Of a DNA stretch of 61,670 bases, positions 19,178 through 28,083 are shown piece after piece. Both the position numbers and the translations under genes were made by a program. The DNA is from a virus, in IMG/VR virus record IMGVR_UViG_3300042402_004691, positions 1 to 61,670 of that record; one strand, given 5' to 3'. How positions within the stretch are numbered: the stretch's first letter is position 1; each line of letters begins with the position of its first letter. The notes beneath the pieces were generated by a model. The model saw only the letters and a program-made list of their open reading frames with translations. It did not search any database and was not told the DNA's origin.

Positions 19178-20401
19178 ATGGCACTAATAAACGATCCTAA
19201 TGTAACCGCACAAATTAGAGATTTGGCAAACACCGGAACGATTGATACTACTCAAATTTTATCAATCCTTAATTCAGTGTTACCTGCCGGTCAACAAATT
19301 ACAGTCGGTTCTGCAATAACAACTGGAATTTATAAAAGATTTGGAGATTTCGATAAAATAAATGCAAAAGTTGAAGTAGTAACTACTGGTATATGGAGTG
19401 GTGATGCTGGACAATTAACTCAATTTTTCACATCATCTACACAAACTACATCTACTGATGGACAATTCTATTGGAATGTATTTGATAAAAATCCTCTAAC
19501 CGATGAAACTGCTGAAGTTCAATTTGCAGTAGCATACGGACATAAAGATGGAAGTGGTTCAGTATCACTATCAACTAATCCAGATGCATTGTTACCAACC
19601 AAATCAACATACGCACAATATAGAGCTATGTTATTGGATAATCCATCTCTACCATTTCAGTTTGAAAACTCTACTGGAACATTAACCGATACAAACGGAA
19701 TATATGTAATAAACATTGGAAGAGCGAGATATAGAGAAGAAATGGATGCTGGTAACTGGGAATTGACATTGGCTGGTTCTAATGGAACTTTCCGTTTTAT
19801 CGATGATAGTGGTAAGAAGTTTGGAGATACTTTTGGTAAAGCAGGTAGAGTATTTAAGGTAGTATCTGGTTCATTAAACTTAGGTTCTCAAAGTGAAGCA
19901 ACTGTTGTAAATAGTGCAGCTCCCGGTAACGGATTGGGATACGGATTGTTTTATCCAGACAGAGGTATCGTTGTACTTAACGCAGCAGCTTTTGGTAGTG
20001 TTGTAGGTAATGTGACCTTCTCAACTGGATCTGGACATACTCAAACTGCAACTTTGGCAGGTGGTGAAGGAACTACATTCAATGCTTACAACCAAGCTAG
20101 ATTGTTATCAGCAATTCAAGGTGGTGCGGATTTCGATGCTAGAAGAACTGAAAATGTTTCTACACAACATTTCTTTGTAAGAGCAACCAATAGAGAGTTC
20201 AACTACTCAAACAACCCAACTTATGTAGATGTGAATGGTAATTTTACAGAACCAACATTTGAGACAGACCCAAGAACATTTATTACAACAATTGGTTTAT
20301 ACAATGATAGTAATGAGTTAGTTGCGGTGGCTAAAACATCTCAGCCAGTTGCTAAATCGTTTGATAAAGAAGTATTGGTAAAAGTTAAATTATCTTTCTA
20401 A
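19178..20401 (+). CDS. virion structural protein, paralogue of 20490-21395
   Basis: 407 residues. The last 80 residues (FVRATNREFNYSNNPTYVD, then FITTIGLYNDSNELVAVAKT and KEVLVKVKLSF) align with the end of the next gene, so the two are related. The middle is Gly/Ser/Thr-rich beta sequence. Codon choice (more AAC, TTC, GCT) looks biased towards strong expression, as for the capsid protein. I considered a sheath or tube protein and rejected it. Likely abundant tail or neck component. Confidence 0.6.
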   Translation: MALINDPNVTAQIRDLANTGTIDTTQILSILNSVLPAGQQITVGSAITTGIYKRFGDFDKINAKVEVVTTGIWSGDAGQLTQFFTSSTQTTSTDGQFYWNVFDKNPLTDETAEVQFAVAYGHKDGSGSVSLSTNPDALLPTKSTYAQYRAMLLDNPSLPFQFENSTGTLTDTNGIYVINIGRARYREEMDAGNWELTLAGSNGTFRFIDDSGKKFGDTFGKAGRVFKVVSGSLNLGSQSEATVVNSAAPGNGLGYGLFYPDRGIVVLNAAAFGSVVGNVTFSTGSGHTQTATLAGGEGTTFNAYNQARLLSAIQGGADFDARRTENVSTQHFFVRATNREFNYSNNPTYVDVNGNFTEPTFETDPRTFITTIGLYNDSNELVAVAKTSQPVAKSFDKEVLVKVKLSF

Positions 20402-20431
20402 TACAAAACTTACAATTAGTTAATTTATATC

Positions 20432-20458
20432 AAATCCCCCTCTGTTGGGGGATTTTTT
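20432..20458 (+). terminator. intrinsic terminator
   Basis: 9-bp stem AAATCCCCC (20432-20440) / GGGGGATTT (20447-20455) with loop TCTGTT and a T-run. It ends the 18539-20401 unit. Confidence 0.9.
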
Positions 20459-20465
20459 ATTTGAT

Positions 20466-20475
20466 GATATTTATA
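20466..20475 (+). promoter_or_regulatory. late promoter box
   Basis: GATATTTATA, 14 nt before the ATG at 20490, immediately after a terminator. Confidence 0.6.
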
Positions 20476-20489
20476 CTAAATAATAACAG

Positions 20490-21395
20490 ATGTTTAAGGA
20501 AATACCAAAAAGTGATATAGTAACCCGTCCGTTTAAGGTATATAAAGAATGGATAATAGATGAGGAGGATACTGATATTAGTATACTATATGGAGTTTCA
20601 TCTTCATTTGGTGCATTTGATCCAGATACCGATGATTTGAGTGGTGTTATATATCGTTCTATTCAAGCACAATTTTATAGAGACTCAACAAATGCATCTA
20701 TTCTCACCGAAGTGGGTAAACGAAAGTCATACGCATCTAATGATGAGAGAAATTTAGAAAGTGAATTTGGACTTATATCTATACCACAACATAAGTACGG
20801 AGAGGGTATTAAAGTGGGTACTGTTAAGTTTACTGATAATAATAATGATAAGGTGTACCTTGATGATGGATACTCTAATTTGGTAAGTGGAAGTACTATA
20901 TGTGGAAACATAATGTACGATAGAGGTTTTGTGATATTAACAAAAGATACTCCATCAGGATCATTAACCGATTTTAGAATAGAATATAATTCTACACAGA
21001 CTATATATGAAAATGAAATATTCATTCCTGTTTTAGAAAATGAATTTAATGTTTCACAAAATCCAACATCGTTAGTTAATGTTGATTATGATAGTGGTAG
21101 TATAATAATAAAAAACCAAAATCCAGAGCGTTCACGACCAGGAGGGATTGCAACTACTATAAATTCATATACTCAATCATATACAAACTTACGTTCTGCA
21201 AGAATAAATCCTTTGTTTAATCATTATGATGTTTCAGCATCTTTAGATCCAACAGGTTCTTATTTAGCTCCGTTTATTACAACAATCGGTTTATACGATA
21301 ATGAATTGAATATGGTAGCGGTGGCTAAATTAGCTAGACCTATGAAATCACTTCCAGATTATCCATTAAATTTTATAATTCGATTTGATACTTAA
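20490..21395 (+). CDS. virion structural protein, paralogue of 19178-20401
   Basis: 301 residues. The C-terminus (SYLAPFITTIGLYDNELNMV, AVAKLARPMKSLPDYPLNF) matches the end of the preceding gene. The N-terminal part differs (FKVYKEWIIDEEDTDISILYG). It also carries the NPTSLVNVDYDSGSIII segment. Tandem paralogues with a shared end suggest two proteins docking to the same partner by a common C-terminal domain. Function beyond structure unknown. Confidence 0.6.
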   Translation: MFKEIPKSDIVTRPFKVYKEWIIDEEDTDISILYGVSSSFGAFDPDTDDLSGVIYRSIQAQFYRDSTNASILTEVGKRKSYASNDERNLESEFGLISIPQHKYGEGIKVGTVKFTDNNNDKVYLDDGYSNLVSGSTICGNIMYDRGFVILTKDTPSGSLTDFRIEYNSTQTIYENEIFIPVLENEFNVSQNPTSLVNVDYDSGSIIIKNQNPERSRPGGIATTINSYTQSYTNLRSARINPLFNHYDVSASLDPTGSYLAPFITTIGLYDNELNMVAVAKLARPMKSLPDYPLNFIIRFDT

Positions 21396-21398
21396 TTT

Positions 21399-21408
21399 GA
21401 TATTTATA
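21399..21408 (+). promoter_or_regulatory. late promoter box
   Basis: GATATTTATA, 15 nt before the ATG at 21424. Confidence 0.6.
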
Positions 21409-21423
21409 TAAAAGAAAACTAAT

Positions 21424-22032
21424 ATGAAACTTATATCTATATTATCTGAGGATCTTGGAAAGTGGTTTGGTAGTGGAAAGACCGGTGGTTGGGATAGATA
21501 CAATACCAAAGGAGAGAAAGTTGGAAAATGTGGAGATGCTGAAGAAGGGGAACCTTATGTGGCGTGTTTATCTAATGAAAAAGCTGCTAAGTTAGGACCT
21601 AAAGGAAGGGCTTCATTTGTAAGAAGAAAGAGAGAAGCTCAGAAGAAATCAGGTGATGCTAAAAAAGGTGGAGAGCAATCTAAAGGTCAAAAGCCTGTTC
21701 TTGTAAAAACTGGTGCAAGTGAAAATGTAAAAGAAGATTGGAGTCAAAAATATAAAAACTCTATTGATTGTAGTAACCCAAAAGGATTTTCACAAAGAGC
21801 ACATTGTGATGGAAAACAAAAGAATGAAAGTATGAAATTAACATTAGAACAAAAACTAAACCTATTTTTGGAAAAGAATGTTCCAAACGATCCTGAAAAA
21901 TGGTCTTATGCTACATCACAAGCAAAAGAAAAATTTGATATTTACCCATCTGCTTATGCAAATGCTTGGGCAGCAAAAAAATACAAAGAGTTAGGTGGAA
22001 CTTGGAAAACGGAAGAAGGTTACAAAAAATAA
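21424..22032 (+). CDS. DUF5872-like protein with Cys-pair modules
   Basis: 202 residues. After MKLISILSEDL comes a module GKWFGSGKTGGWDRYNTKGE, then KCGDAEEGEPYVACLSN and a very basic stretch (RASFVRRKREAQKK), which resembles DUF5872-type modules of viruses. A second short module has DCSNPKGFSQRAHCDGKQ, and a third (YPSAYANAWAAKKYKELGG) is a small helical repeat common in phage virion clusters. The N-terminal ILSE resembles the prohead-protease site proposed for other genes here, so it may be a packaged protein. Biochemical role unknown. Confidence 0.6.
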   Translation: MKLISILSEDLGKWFGSGKTGGWDRYNTKGEKVGKCGDAEEGEPYVACLSNEKAAKLGPKGRASFVRRKREAQKKSGDAKKGGEQSKGQKPVLVKTGASENVKEDWSQKYKNSIDCSNPKGFSQRAHCDGKQKNESMKLTLEQKLNLFLEKNVPNDPEKWSYATSQAKEKFDIYPSAYANAWAAKKYKELGGTWKTEEGYKK

Positions 22033-22059
22033 TTAACAGATAAATTAAATAAAAAAAAT

Positions 22060-22272
22060 ATGAGCATATTAAGTTTGTACGAAAAAGAAAAACCTATTAC
22101 CGCTAAAGCGGATACAAAAGGTGGAGATAAAACACTTATTGAAGGTGATGGTGGTTTAGACCTATCAAAGGATGAAAAGGCATTAAAGCAGGCAAGAGGT
22201 GGTGAAATAGGAAAGGGAACTCCTAGAGGATACAATCCAAAGTTCAACTATAGTTCCATCCAAAGAGATTAA
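22060..22272 (+). CDS. small hydrophilic protein
   Basis: 70 residues, MSILSLYEKEKPITAKADTK..., rich in Gly, Lys and Asp and probably disordered. It starts after an A-rich leader and lies 6 nt before the next gene. Not recognised. Confidence 0.55.
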   Translation: MSILSLYEKEKPITAKADTKGGDKTLIEGDGGLDLSKDEKALKQARGGEIGKGTPRGYNPKFNYSSIQRD

Positions 22273-22278
22273 TACTGA

Positions 22279-22737
22279 ATGAATTGGTTACAAAATGGTG
22301 CTGAAGTTACAGAAGATATAATACCAGATGAAGCGATTGGGTTTATCTATATGATAACCCACGTCCCATCTGGAAAATACTATATTGGTAAAAAATCACT
22401 AGAAAGTGTTCGTACTGTTAAAATTGGAAAGAGAGAACTCCAAAAAATAAAAGAGGAACGAAAAGCAGTTGGAATGGGTGGAAGGGCTCCTCTTAAAAAG
22501 AAAGTTCGTAAAGCATCTGATTGGGAAAAATACTATTCATCAAACGAATGGATAAACGAACAAGTTAAAGAAGGTAAAGAGGGCGAATTCAAACGAGAAA
22601 TAATTCAGTTCTGTAATTCCAAAAAATCACTATCTTATTACGAAGTATATTGGATGTTTAAGTACGATGTGCTTTTAGATGATAACTGCTTAAACGGAAA
22701 CATTAGTGGAAAATTTTATCGAAAAGACTTGGTATAA
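22279..22737 (+). CDS. GIY-YIG domain protein (putative endonuclease)
   Basis: 152 residues. GFIY (21-24) and YYIG (34-37) with the spacing of a GIY-YIG nuclease, followed by KK, a basic loop and a conserved SDWEKYYSSNEWI segment, then FKREIIQFCNSKKSLSYYE. GIY-YIG enzymes make single- or double-strand cuts. There is no long DNA-binding tail as in Seg homing enzymes, so it may be a resident phage protein of the type seen in many T4-like phages rather than a mobile element. Residues for catalysis other than the tyrosines were not verified. Confidence 0.65.
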   Translation: MNWLQNGAEVTEDIIPDEAIGFIYMITHVPSGKYYIGKKSLESVRTVKIGKRELQKIKEERKAVGMGGRAPLKKKVRKASDWEKYYSSNEWINEQVKEGKEGEFKREIIQFCNSKKSLSYYEVYWMFKYDVLLDDNCLNGNISGKFYRKDLV

Positions 22738-22759
22738 TGTAAAATATTTCGTATATTTG
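22729..22759 (+). promoter_or_regulatory. Bacteroidota-type (host sigma) promoter
   Basis: TTGG at 22729-22732 and TATATTTG at 22752-22759, with 20 nt between TTG and the -7 box. The ATG of the next gene is at 22789. A perfect palindrome (ATTTGTTT-T-AAACAAAT, 22755-22771) overlaps the -7 box and expected start site. Confidence 0.75.
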
Positions 22760-22788
22760 TTTTAAACAAATCTTATAATAGAAAAAAT

Positions 22789-22989
22789 ATGAACTTACAA
22801 CAAATAGGACAGAAGTACAAAGTATCTGACAATTTTTTAAACTCAAAGGATGATGCGTTATCTATAGCAGCTACATCTATTGATGATTTGATATTCAAAC
22901 TGCAGTATAACATTCCAAAAGAGGAGCTTATAAAAAATCTAAAAACTTTATCCTCTTTTTTAAGAGATGTGAAAAAATCTACTTTTTAA
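22789..22989 (+). CDS. small helical protein, probably early
   Basis: 66 residues, predicted mostly helical (ALSIAATSIDDLIFKLQYN, ELIKNLKTLSSFLRDVKK). Its host-type promoter suggests early or middle expression, unlike the late genes upstream. Not recognised. It lies ahead of the primase gene, which has its own promoter. Confidence 0.6.
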   Translation: MNLQQIGQKYKVSDNFLNSKDDALSIAATSIDDLIFKLQYNIPKEELIKNLKTLSSFLRDVKKSTF

Positions 22990-22990
22990 T

Positions 22991-23021
22991 TTGGAATAAC
23001 AAATAATTTTTATTATATTTG
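22991..23021 (+). promoter_or_regulatory. Bacteroidota-type (host sigma) promoter
   Basis: TTGGAA at 22991-22996 and TATATTTG at 23014-23021, 20 nt between TTG and the -7 box; ATG at 23041. Drives primase and the gp47-gp46 fusion. Confidence 0.75.
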
Positions 23022-23040
23022 TGAATACCAAATTATACCT

Positions 23041-23976
23041 ATGATAAGCGGAAAGAAAAAACTAACCGTAATTACAATACTAAATTCTGCATTAGGAACT
23101 GGTTCATCCTTAAAGGGAAATGAGCAAGCACATCATTGTCCATTTTGTAATCATCATAAAAAGAAACTTCAAATCAACTTAGATACTCAACGATGGCATT
23201 GTTGGGTATGTGACTCAAAGGGTAGAAGTATTCACTCTCTATTACATAAACTCAGTATAGATGTAAAGGACCTTAATAAGATTAGGGAAATCTATGGAGA
23301 TGAACCCGAATATGATGCAAAGGAAGAGTATGTAGCTAAATTACAGTTACCGAAAGAGTTCAAACAACTCTACATTAAACCAAAGGGTATCAATCCTTCA
23401 TATAATCAAGCTCTTCACTATCTAACCAAAAGAGGCATCAAACATGCCGATATAGTAAAGCATAACATTGGGTATTGTGACGATGGCTTATATGGGGGTA
23501 GAGTTATAATACCTTCATACGATGGGAATGGAGAACTGAATTATTTTGTAGCCCGTTCCTTTTATGAAGATGAGCCATACAAATATAAAAATCCACCAAT
23601 CAGTAGAGATGTAATTGTATTTGAGAACCAAATCAATTGGAATGAACCTATTACTTTAGTAGAAGGGGTATTTGACTCGTTCTCTGTAAAACGAAATGTA
23701 ATTCCAATGTTAGGAAAGTTTTTACTTCCAAAACTTAAAAATAAAATAAGGGAAATGGGAGTAAGTGAAATAACAATGTTACTAGATCCAGATGCAATTA
23801 CAGAAAGTATAAACCACAGTCAATATTTTATAAAAAACGGAATACGGGTTAAAAATGTAATGCTCCAAAATACAGATGCTGGTGATTTGGGATTTGAAAA
23901 AACAAATTCTATTATTAAAGAAAGTAAACAAACCCATTGGGATGATTTAATCCTTATGAAAATACAAAATATATGA
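23041..23976 (+). CDS. gp61: DNA primase, gp61-like
   Basis: 311 residues, close to T4 gp61 in length. A zinc-binding finger lies at the N-terminus: Cys33-x2-Cys36 (HHCPFCNHH) and Cys54-x2-Cys57 (WHCWVCDS). A TOPRIM domain follows, with Glu208 in LVEGVFDSF and Asp249-x-Asp251 in LLDPDA. It makes RNA primers for lagging-strand synthesis, working with a gp41-type helicase not in this window. The stop overlaps the next start by four bases (ATGA), so translation of the recombination protein is probably coupled. Confidence 0.88.
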   Translation: MISGKKKLTVITILNSALGTGSSLKGNEQAHHCPFCNHHKKKLQINLDTQRWHCWVCDSKGRSIHSLLHKLSIDVKDLNKIREIYGDEPEYDAKEEYVAKLQLPKEFKQLYIKPKGINPSYNQALHYLTKRGIKHADIVKHNIGYCDDGLYGGRVIIPSYDGNGELNYFVARSFYEDEPYKYKNPPISRDVIVFENQINWNEPITLVEGVFDSFSVKRNVIPMLGKFLLPKLKNKIREMGVSEITMLLDPDAITESINHSQYFIKNGIRVKNVMLQNTDAGDLGFEKTNSIIKESKQTHWDDLILMKIQNI

Positions 23977-26900
23977 GTGAAACTAAAATAACACACATTT
24001 ATCATCTTGCTGATTTACACATAAGAAACTTAAAAAGACATAGTGAATACAGATTAGTATTTCAAAGTTTTTTAGATAAGGTTAGACAAGATGGTATCCA
24101 AACCTCAATCATTTATTTAGCGGGAGATATTGCCCATGCTAAAACTGAAATGAGTCCGGAATTGGTAAGAGAGATAAGTTGGTTCCTTGCAGAATGTGCT
24201 TCGTTAAGAGAAACCATACTTATAACTGGAAATCACGATTGTAACTTAAATAACAATAACAGATTAGATGTTTTAACCCCAATAATTGAAAACTTAAATA
24301 ATGAGCGAATTCACTATCTTAGAGATACTGGCACTTATGTTATCCACAATCTTACCTTTGTTGTATATTCCATATTGGATAAAAGGGAAAATTGGACAAA
24401 AGGAAACCTGGTAAATGGAGAAAACAAAATCTGTCTTTTCCACGGTCCTGTAAATAAATCACAAACTGATATTGGATATGTAGTATCATCTAATTCATTC
24501 ACTACAGAAATGTTTGATGGATTTGATATGGTGATGATGGGTGATATTCACAAAAGACAAGTATTGCAGGAGTATGACCCTATAAACCAAAAACCAATAG
24601 TAGTTTATGCGGGTTCTATGATACAACAGAACCACGGTGAAATGTTGGAAGGACATGGTTACCTACTATGGGATGTTGAAAGTAGAACATTTGAAGAGTT
24701 TGATTTACATAATGATTATGGATACCTCACAGTTGATATAGATAAGGGTAAGGTTCCTACATGGGTGTATGATGAAATAAATACCAAACTTCCAAAATAT
24801 CCAAGACTTAGATTGAGATTTAACGAAACGGATGCTACAACTACTAAAGAATGCATCACAGAGTTTAATCGCCTATTTAAGAATAGTGAAATAACTGTGA
24901 GTAGATTGGATGCTATGAGTAGGTTACGCTCTAATCATGGTTTGAATAAAAACATAGTTGGTAATACTAAAGATGAGACATTCCAAAATCAACTAATTAG
25001 AGATTACTTAGATAGGAGATATCTTTTAGATGAGGATATTTTAGATGAAATCGTAGAGCTAAACAAATTGACCTCACAGAAAGTTGATAAAAGTGAAGAG
25101 GTTGAAAATATATTATGGATACCTAAAAAGTTAGAGTATTCAAATATGTTTTCCTATGGAGATGGCAATTGTGTAAAGTTTGATAACGCTAAAGGTATTG
25201 TTGGTATTTTTGCACCAAATGCAAGTGGTAAATCCTCTCTATTTGATATTCTTTCGTTTTGTATCTTTGATAGAACGTCTCGAACAAATTCGGCTAAAAA
25301 TATAATGAATAATCAAAAAGATACTTTTCATTGTAAGTTTGAATTTGAGATTGATGGTATTCCGTATTTTGTAGAACGAATTGGAAAAGCAAACAAACAA
25401 CAAACGGCAGTTAAAGTAGATGTTAATTTTTGGAGAGAAGTTGATGGTATAACCGAGTCACTAAACGGTGAGCAACGAAGGGATACCAATCGAATGATTG
25501 AAAAGTATTTAGGTAAGTTTGATGATTTTATCCTAACCACATTATCTTTACAGGGAAATAATGCTCTATTCATTGATAAATCACAGAGTGAGCGGAAGGA
25601 AGTTCTATCCCAATTATTGGGAGTGGATATTTTTGATAAACTATATCAAATTGCAGCAGAGGATAACAAAGAAACTGCAACCCTAATTAAAAAGTTTAAG
25701 CAAGATGATTTCCCCCAAAAGTTATCGGTAATTGAAAGTGATTTGGATGTATATGGGAAAAAGTTAAAAACTCTAAACGAAGAGTTAGGAAACTATACAA
25801 CTCAAAAGGAAACTATAAATGAGGAAGTAATTCAACTGAAATCAAATATTGCAGATACTGGAAGTTTTGAGTATGATATAAAGGAGTTGGAAACTTCATC
25901 TGTAAAGCATACTAACACACTCACAACCATAGATAGTGAAAGGGAAGAGTTGGATGATAGATACGATAAGTTATTGAAATTGGAAGTAACTTTGACAAAT
26001 CTTATGGATGAATATAATGTAGTGGAAATAAAGGAATACATAAGTGAGTTAAATAAAACTACAGATAAAATTAAGGATACCAAAAACACAATAGATAAAT
26101 TAGGTATAAAGAAAAGTTCATTAGATGATAAATTACAACATTTAGAGTCACATAAGTATAATCCACAATGTGATGTGTGTATCGAAAACTCTAAATCTAT
26201 AATAACTTCAAAGGAAGATGTTGAAATTCAGTTACAAACCTTAAACGATGAATTGGTGCAATCTAATGTATTGTTATTGGAATTGGAAGGTAGTAAAAAT
26301 AATCTTACACAATATACCAAACTATTAGAAGAGTATTCTACTTTAGAAGTTAAACATAACAAAGTTGATAAAGATATCTACAATGTAAAATCTCAAATAT
26401 CTTCTTTGGAGACTAAACATCTAACTACCACTTCTAGTTTAGAAAAGGCAACATTGTTAATTGAGGAATACTATAAAAACGAAGAGCAGATAAAAATAAA
26501 CCAGTCAATTAAAGCCGAACTAAAGATTGCCGAAAAGGGATTGAAGGATATAGTTTCCACTATTGATACAAAAAATAAAGAACTGATGGAAGTGTTTAAG
26601 AAACAAACTACATTGGAGTCTCAAAAGGAAACCATAGAGGAACGGATTGATGAGGTTAAGGAATTGGAAGATAAGAATAAACTATATGAGTATTATCTTA
26701 ATTCGTTAGGAAAAGATGGGGTATCGTTAGAACTAATCGAAAAGGCAATTCCAATGCTTGAAGGTGAAATAAATAACATCCTTTCTCAAATAGTTGAGTT
26801 TGGAATGGAGTTGGAATTGGAAGGTAAGAACATAAATGCAAATTTGGTATACGGAGACCAAAAGTGGAGTTTAGAACTATGTAGTGGAATGGAAAGATTT

Positions 26901-27152
26901 ATATCAGGTCTTGCAATTCGTATCGCTTTAATAAATGTATCAAATCTACCTAGACCAAATTTCTTAGTAATCGATGAAGGATTTGGGACATTGGATAATG
27001 AAAATCTCACATCTCTGTATATGTTATTCGCTTATCTTAAAACTCAATTTGATTTCGTAATGATTATATCCCATATAGACTCGATGCGAGATGTAGTGGA
27101 TATGCTTATGGAGATTAAAAAAGAAAACGGATTTAGTAAAGTTAAATTTTAG
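23973..27152 (+). CDS. gp47-gp46: single-chain Mre11-Rad50 (gp47-gp46 fusion)
   Basis: 1059 residues, equal to T4 gp47 plus gp46 joined. Residues 1-340 are the nuclease: Asp14 and His16 (LADLHIR), Asp52 and His55 (GDIAH), GNHD at 86-89, FHGPV and GDIHKR. Residues about 375-1059 are the ATPase: Walker A with Lys420 (APNASGKSS), long coiled coils, a zinc hook Cys733-x2-Cys736 (CDVC), the signature LCSGMERFISG, and Walker B FLVIDEGFGTLD with Asp1001 and Glu1002. In T4 the pair resects DNA ends for recombination-dependent replication and host DNA breakdown. The frame is continuous with no stop or slippery site at the junction, so fusion rather than a sequencing artefact is likely. Confidence 0.9.
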   Translation: MSETKITHIYHLADLHIRNLKRHSEYRLVFQSFLDKVRQDGIQTSIIYLAGDIAHAKTEMSPELVREISWFLAECASLRETILITGNHDCNLNNNNRLDVLTPIIENLNNERIHYLRDTGTYVIHNLTFVVYSILDKRENWTKGNLVNGENKICLFHGPVNKSQTDIGYVVSSNSFTTEMFDGFDMVMMGDIHKRQVLQEYDPINQKPIVVYAGSMIQQNHGEMLEGHGYLLWDVESRTFEEFDLHNDYGYLTVDIDKGKVPTWVYDEINTKLPKYPRLRLRFNETDATTTKECITEFNRLFKNSEITVSRLDAMSRLRSNHGLNKNIVGNTKDETFQNQLIRDYLDRRYLLDEDILDEIVELNKLTSQKVDKSEEVENILWIPKKLEYSNMFSYGDGNCVKFDNAKGIVGIFAPNASGKSSLFDILSFCIFDRTSRTNSAKNIMNNQKDTFHCKFEFEIDGIPYFVERIGKANKQQTAVKVDVNFWREVDGITESLNGEQRRDTNRMIEKYLGKFDDFILTTLSLQGNNALFIDKSQSERKEVLSQLLGVDIFDKLYQIAAEDNKETATLIKKFKQDDFPQKLSVIESDLDVYGKKLKTLNEELGNYTTQKETINEEVIQLKSNIADTGSFEYDIKELETSSVKHTNTLTTIDSEREELDDRYDKLLKLEVTLTNLMDEYNVVEIKEYISELNKTTDKIKDTKNTIDKLGIKKSSLDDKLQHLESHKYNPQCDVCIENSKSIITSKEDVEIQLQTLNDELVQSNVLLLELEGSKNNLTQYTKLLEEYSTLEVKHNKVDKDIYNVKSQISSLETKHLTTTSSLEKATLLIEEYYKNEEQIKINQSIKAELKIAEKGLKDIVSTIDTKNKELMEVFKKQTTLESQKETIEERIDEVKELEDKNKLYEYYLNSLGKDGVSLELIEKAIPMLEGEINNILSQIVEFGMELELEGKNINANLVYGDQKWSLELCSGMERFISGLAIRIALINVSNLPRPNFLVIDEGFGTLDNENLTSLYMLFAYLKTQFDFVMIISHIDSMRDVVDMLMEIKKENGFSKVKF

Positions 27153-27312
27153 CAGATAGTATTTTTTTTGGTAGAGGGTTTTTGGAAGTTTCTATTTTAT
27201 CTTTTATTAAACTCTCTACCAATCCACTTATTTTGTAACCCCTTTGATTGCAAAATTCTTTTAGAGATGAGTGTAACTCGGCATCAATTTGTATCATTGA
27301 ATATTTTTTCAT
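27142..27312 (-). CDS. ribbon-helix-helix (CopG/Arc-type) regulator
   Basis: 56 residues from the ATG at 27312, 11 nt after the stop of the upstream - strand gene; an earlier in-frame ATG at 27339 overlaps that gene and is less likely. One strand (YSMIQIDAEL) then two helices (HSSLKEFCNQRGY, KISGLVESLIKDKIE) form a ribbon-helix-helix DNA-binding unit that acts as a dimer on inverted repeats. Its last 11 bases overlap the end of the gp47-gp46 gene on the other strand. Target unknown; the palindrome at 35080-35110 is one candidate. Confidence 0.6.
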   Translation of the reverse strand: MKKYSMIQIDAELHSSLKEFCNQRGYKISGLVESLIKDKIETSKNPLPKKILSAKI

Positions 27313-27323
27313 AAATTTTTTAT

Positions 27324-27995
27324 TTAAGGGTTCATGCAATAATCTATTTCATTTACCAACACCCCTCTTAATTTTAGAGGTATGGTAGTTCTCATTAATC
27401 CAAACTTTAATCCATCTAAATGATATTTTAGCAATCTTTCAGGATGAATGAGCTCACCCTCTGTAATATAATCTACTAATTTATTAAAAAGAGAACTATA
27501 ATAATTCATAGTATCACTTTTTCCATACGCAAATAAATCATTATATCCACCTCTGTGATCTGATCCAATGGGTATGAATATACTATTATTTATATTTTTT
27601 AATTTTACTGGATTTAATATATGTGTATCAAATCTACACCTAACAACTAAATCATACTGAAATGAATTATCATTTTCGTATTTTATTTTTAATTCATTTG
27701 CTTTCATTATTCCGTACCACATATAAAATATTGATGTAGTGTTACTTTCTTCAGCTTTAGGAAAATCCTTTACACTATTTACAAATTCATTTATTTTATC
27801 CGGATACTTTTCAAATTCTATGTGTATTGGATTATATAAATCAATCAAATCTTTTTCCTTTATATCTAACTCACCATTATGTGTGTAACATATGAATACA
27901 TCTGCGTTATACAAATCTATTAAATTTTTTTTAATTGTTTCATATTGTTCATAACTATTCCTAAATTGACCAGATAATAACACCGCAATCTTCAT
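27324..27995 (-). CDS. glycosyltransferase-like protein
   Basis: 223 residues. The start MKIAVLLSGQFRNS and the central DLVVRCRFDTHI resemble a family of putative sugar transferases (WavE/DUF7796-like) in which a R-x-D segment takes the place of a DxD metal site. A HRGGYNDLFAYGKSD segment follows. It is read opposite to its neighbours from its own late-type box (28024-28033), together with the downstream RHH gene. It may act with the sugar cassette at 35120-39603 or on the tail fibre encoded divergently. Family call tentative. Confidence 0.5.
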   Translation of the reverse strand: MKIAVLLSGQFRNSYEQYETIKKNLIDLYNADVFICYTHNGELDIKEKDLIDLYNPIHIEFEKYPDKINEFVNSVKDFPKAEESNTTSIFYMWYGIMKANELKIKYENDNSFQYDLVVRCRFDTHILNPVKLKNINNSIFIPIGSDHRGGYNDLFAYGKSDTMNYYSSLFNKLVDYITEGELIHPERLLKYHLDGLKFGLMRTTIPLKLRGVLVNEIDYCMNP

Positions 27996-28023
27996 AAAGT
28001 TTTATATTTCTTTAGTATTCTAA

Positions 28024-28033
28024 AATAAATATC
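28024..28033 (-). promoter_or_regulatory. late promoter box on - strand
   Basis: Reads GATATTTATT on the - strand, 28 nt before the start of the 27995 gene. It is the only - strand copy I found with a gene behind it. Confidence 0.45.
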
Positions 28034-28052
28034 AAAGAAATTATTTTTTAAT

Positions 28053-28062
28053 TATATTTATA
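28053..28062 (+). promoter_or_regulatory. late promoter box
   Basis: Exact TATATTTATA, 21 nt before the tail-fibre ATG at 28084; back to back with the - strand box 20 nt away. Confidence 0.7.
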
Positions 28063-28083
28063 GTCAAATTGTAATTTTTACAT

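Noticed and set aside
19178-20401. Tail sheath or tube protein
   Set aside because: Size and expression bias were suggestive, but no sheath or tube signature is visible and it shares its C-terminus with the next gene, which is unlike either family.
22279-22737. Mobile homing endonuclease
   Set aside because: GIY-YIG core is present, but there is no long DNA-binding tail, no interrupted gene and no independent promoter; it sits in frame with late neighbours.
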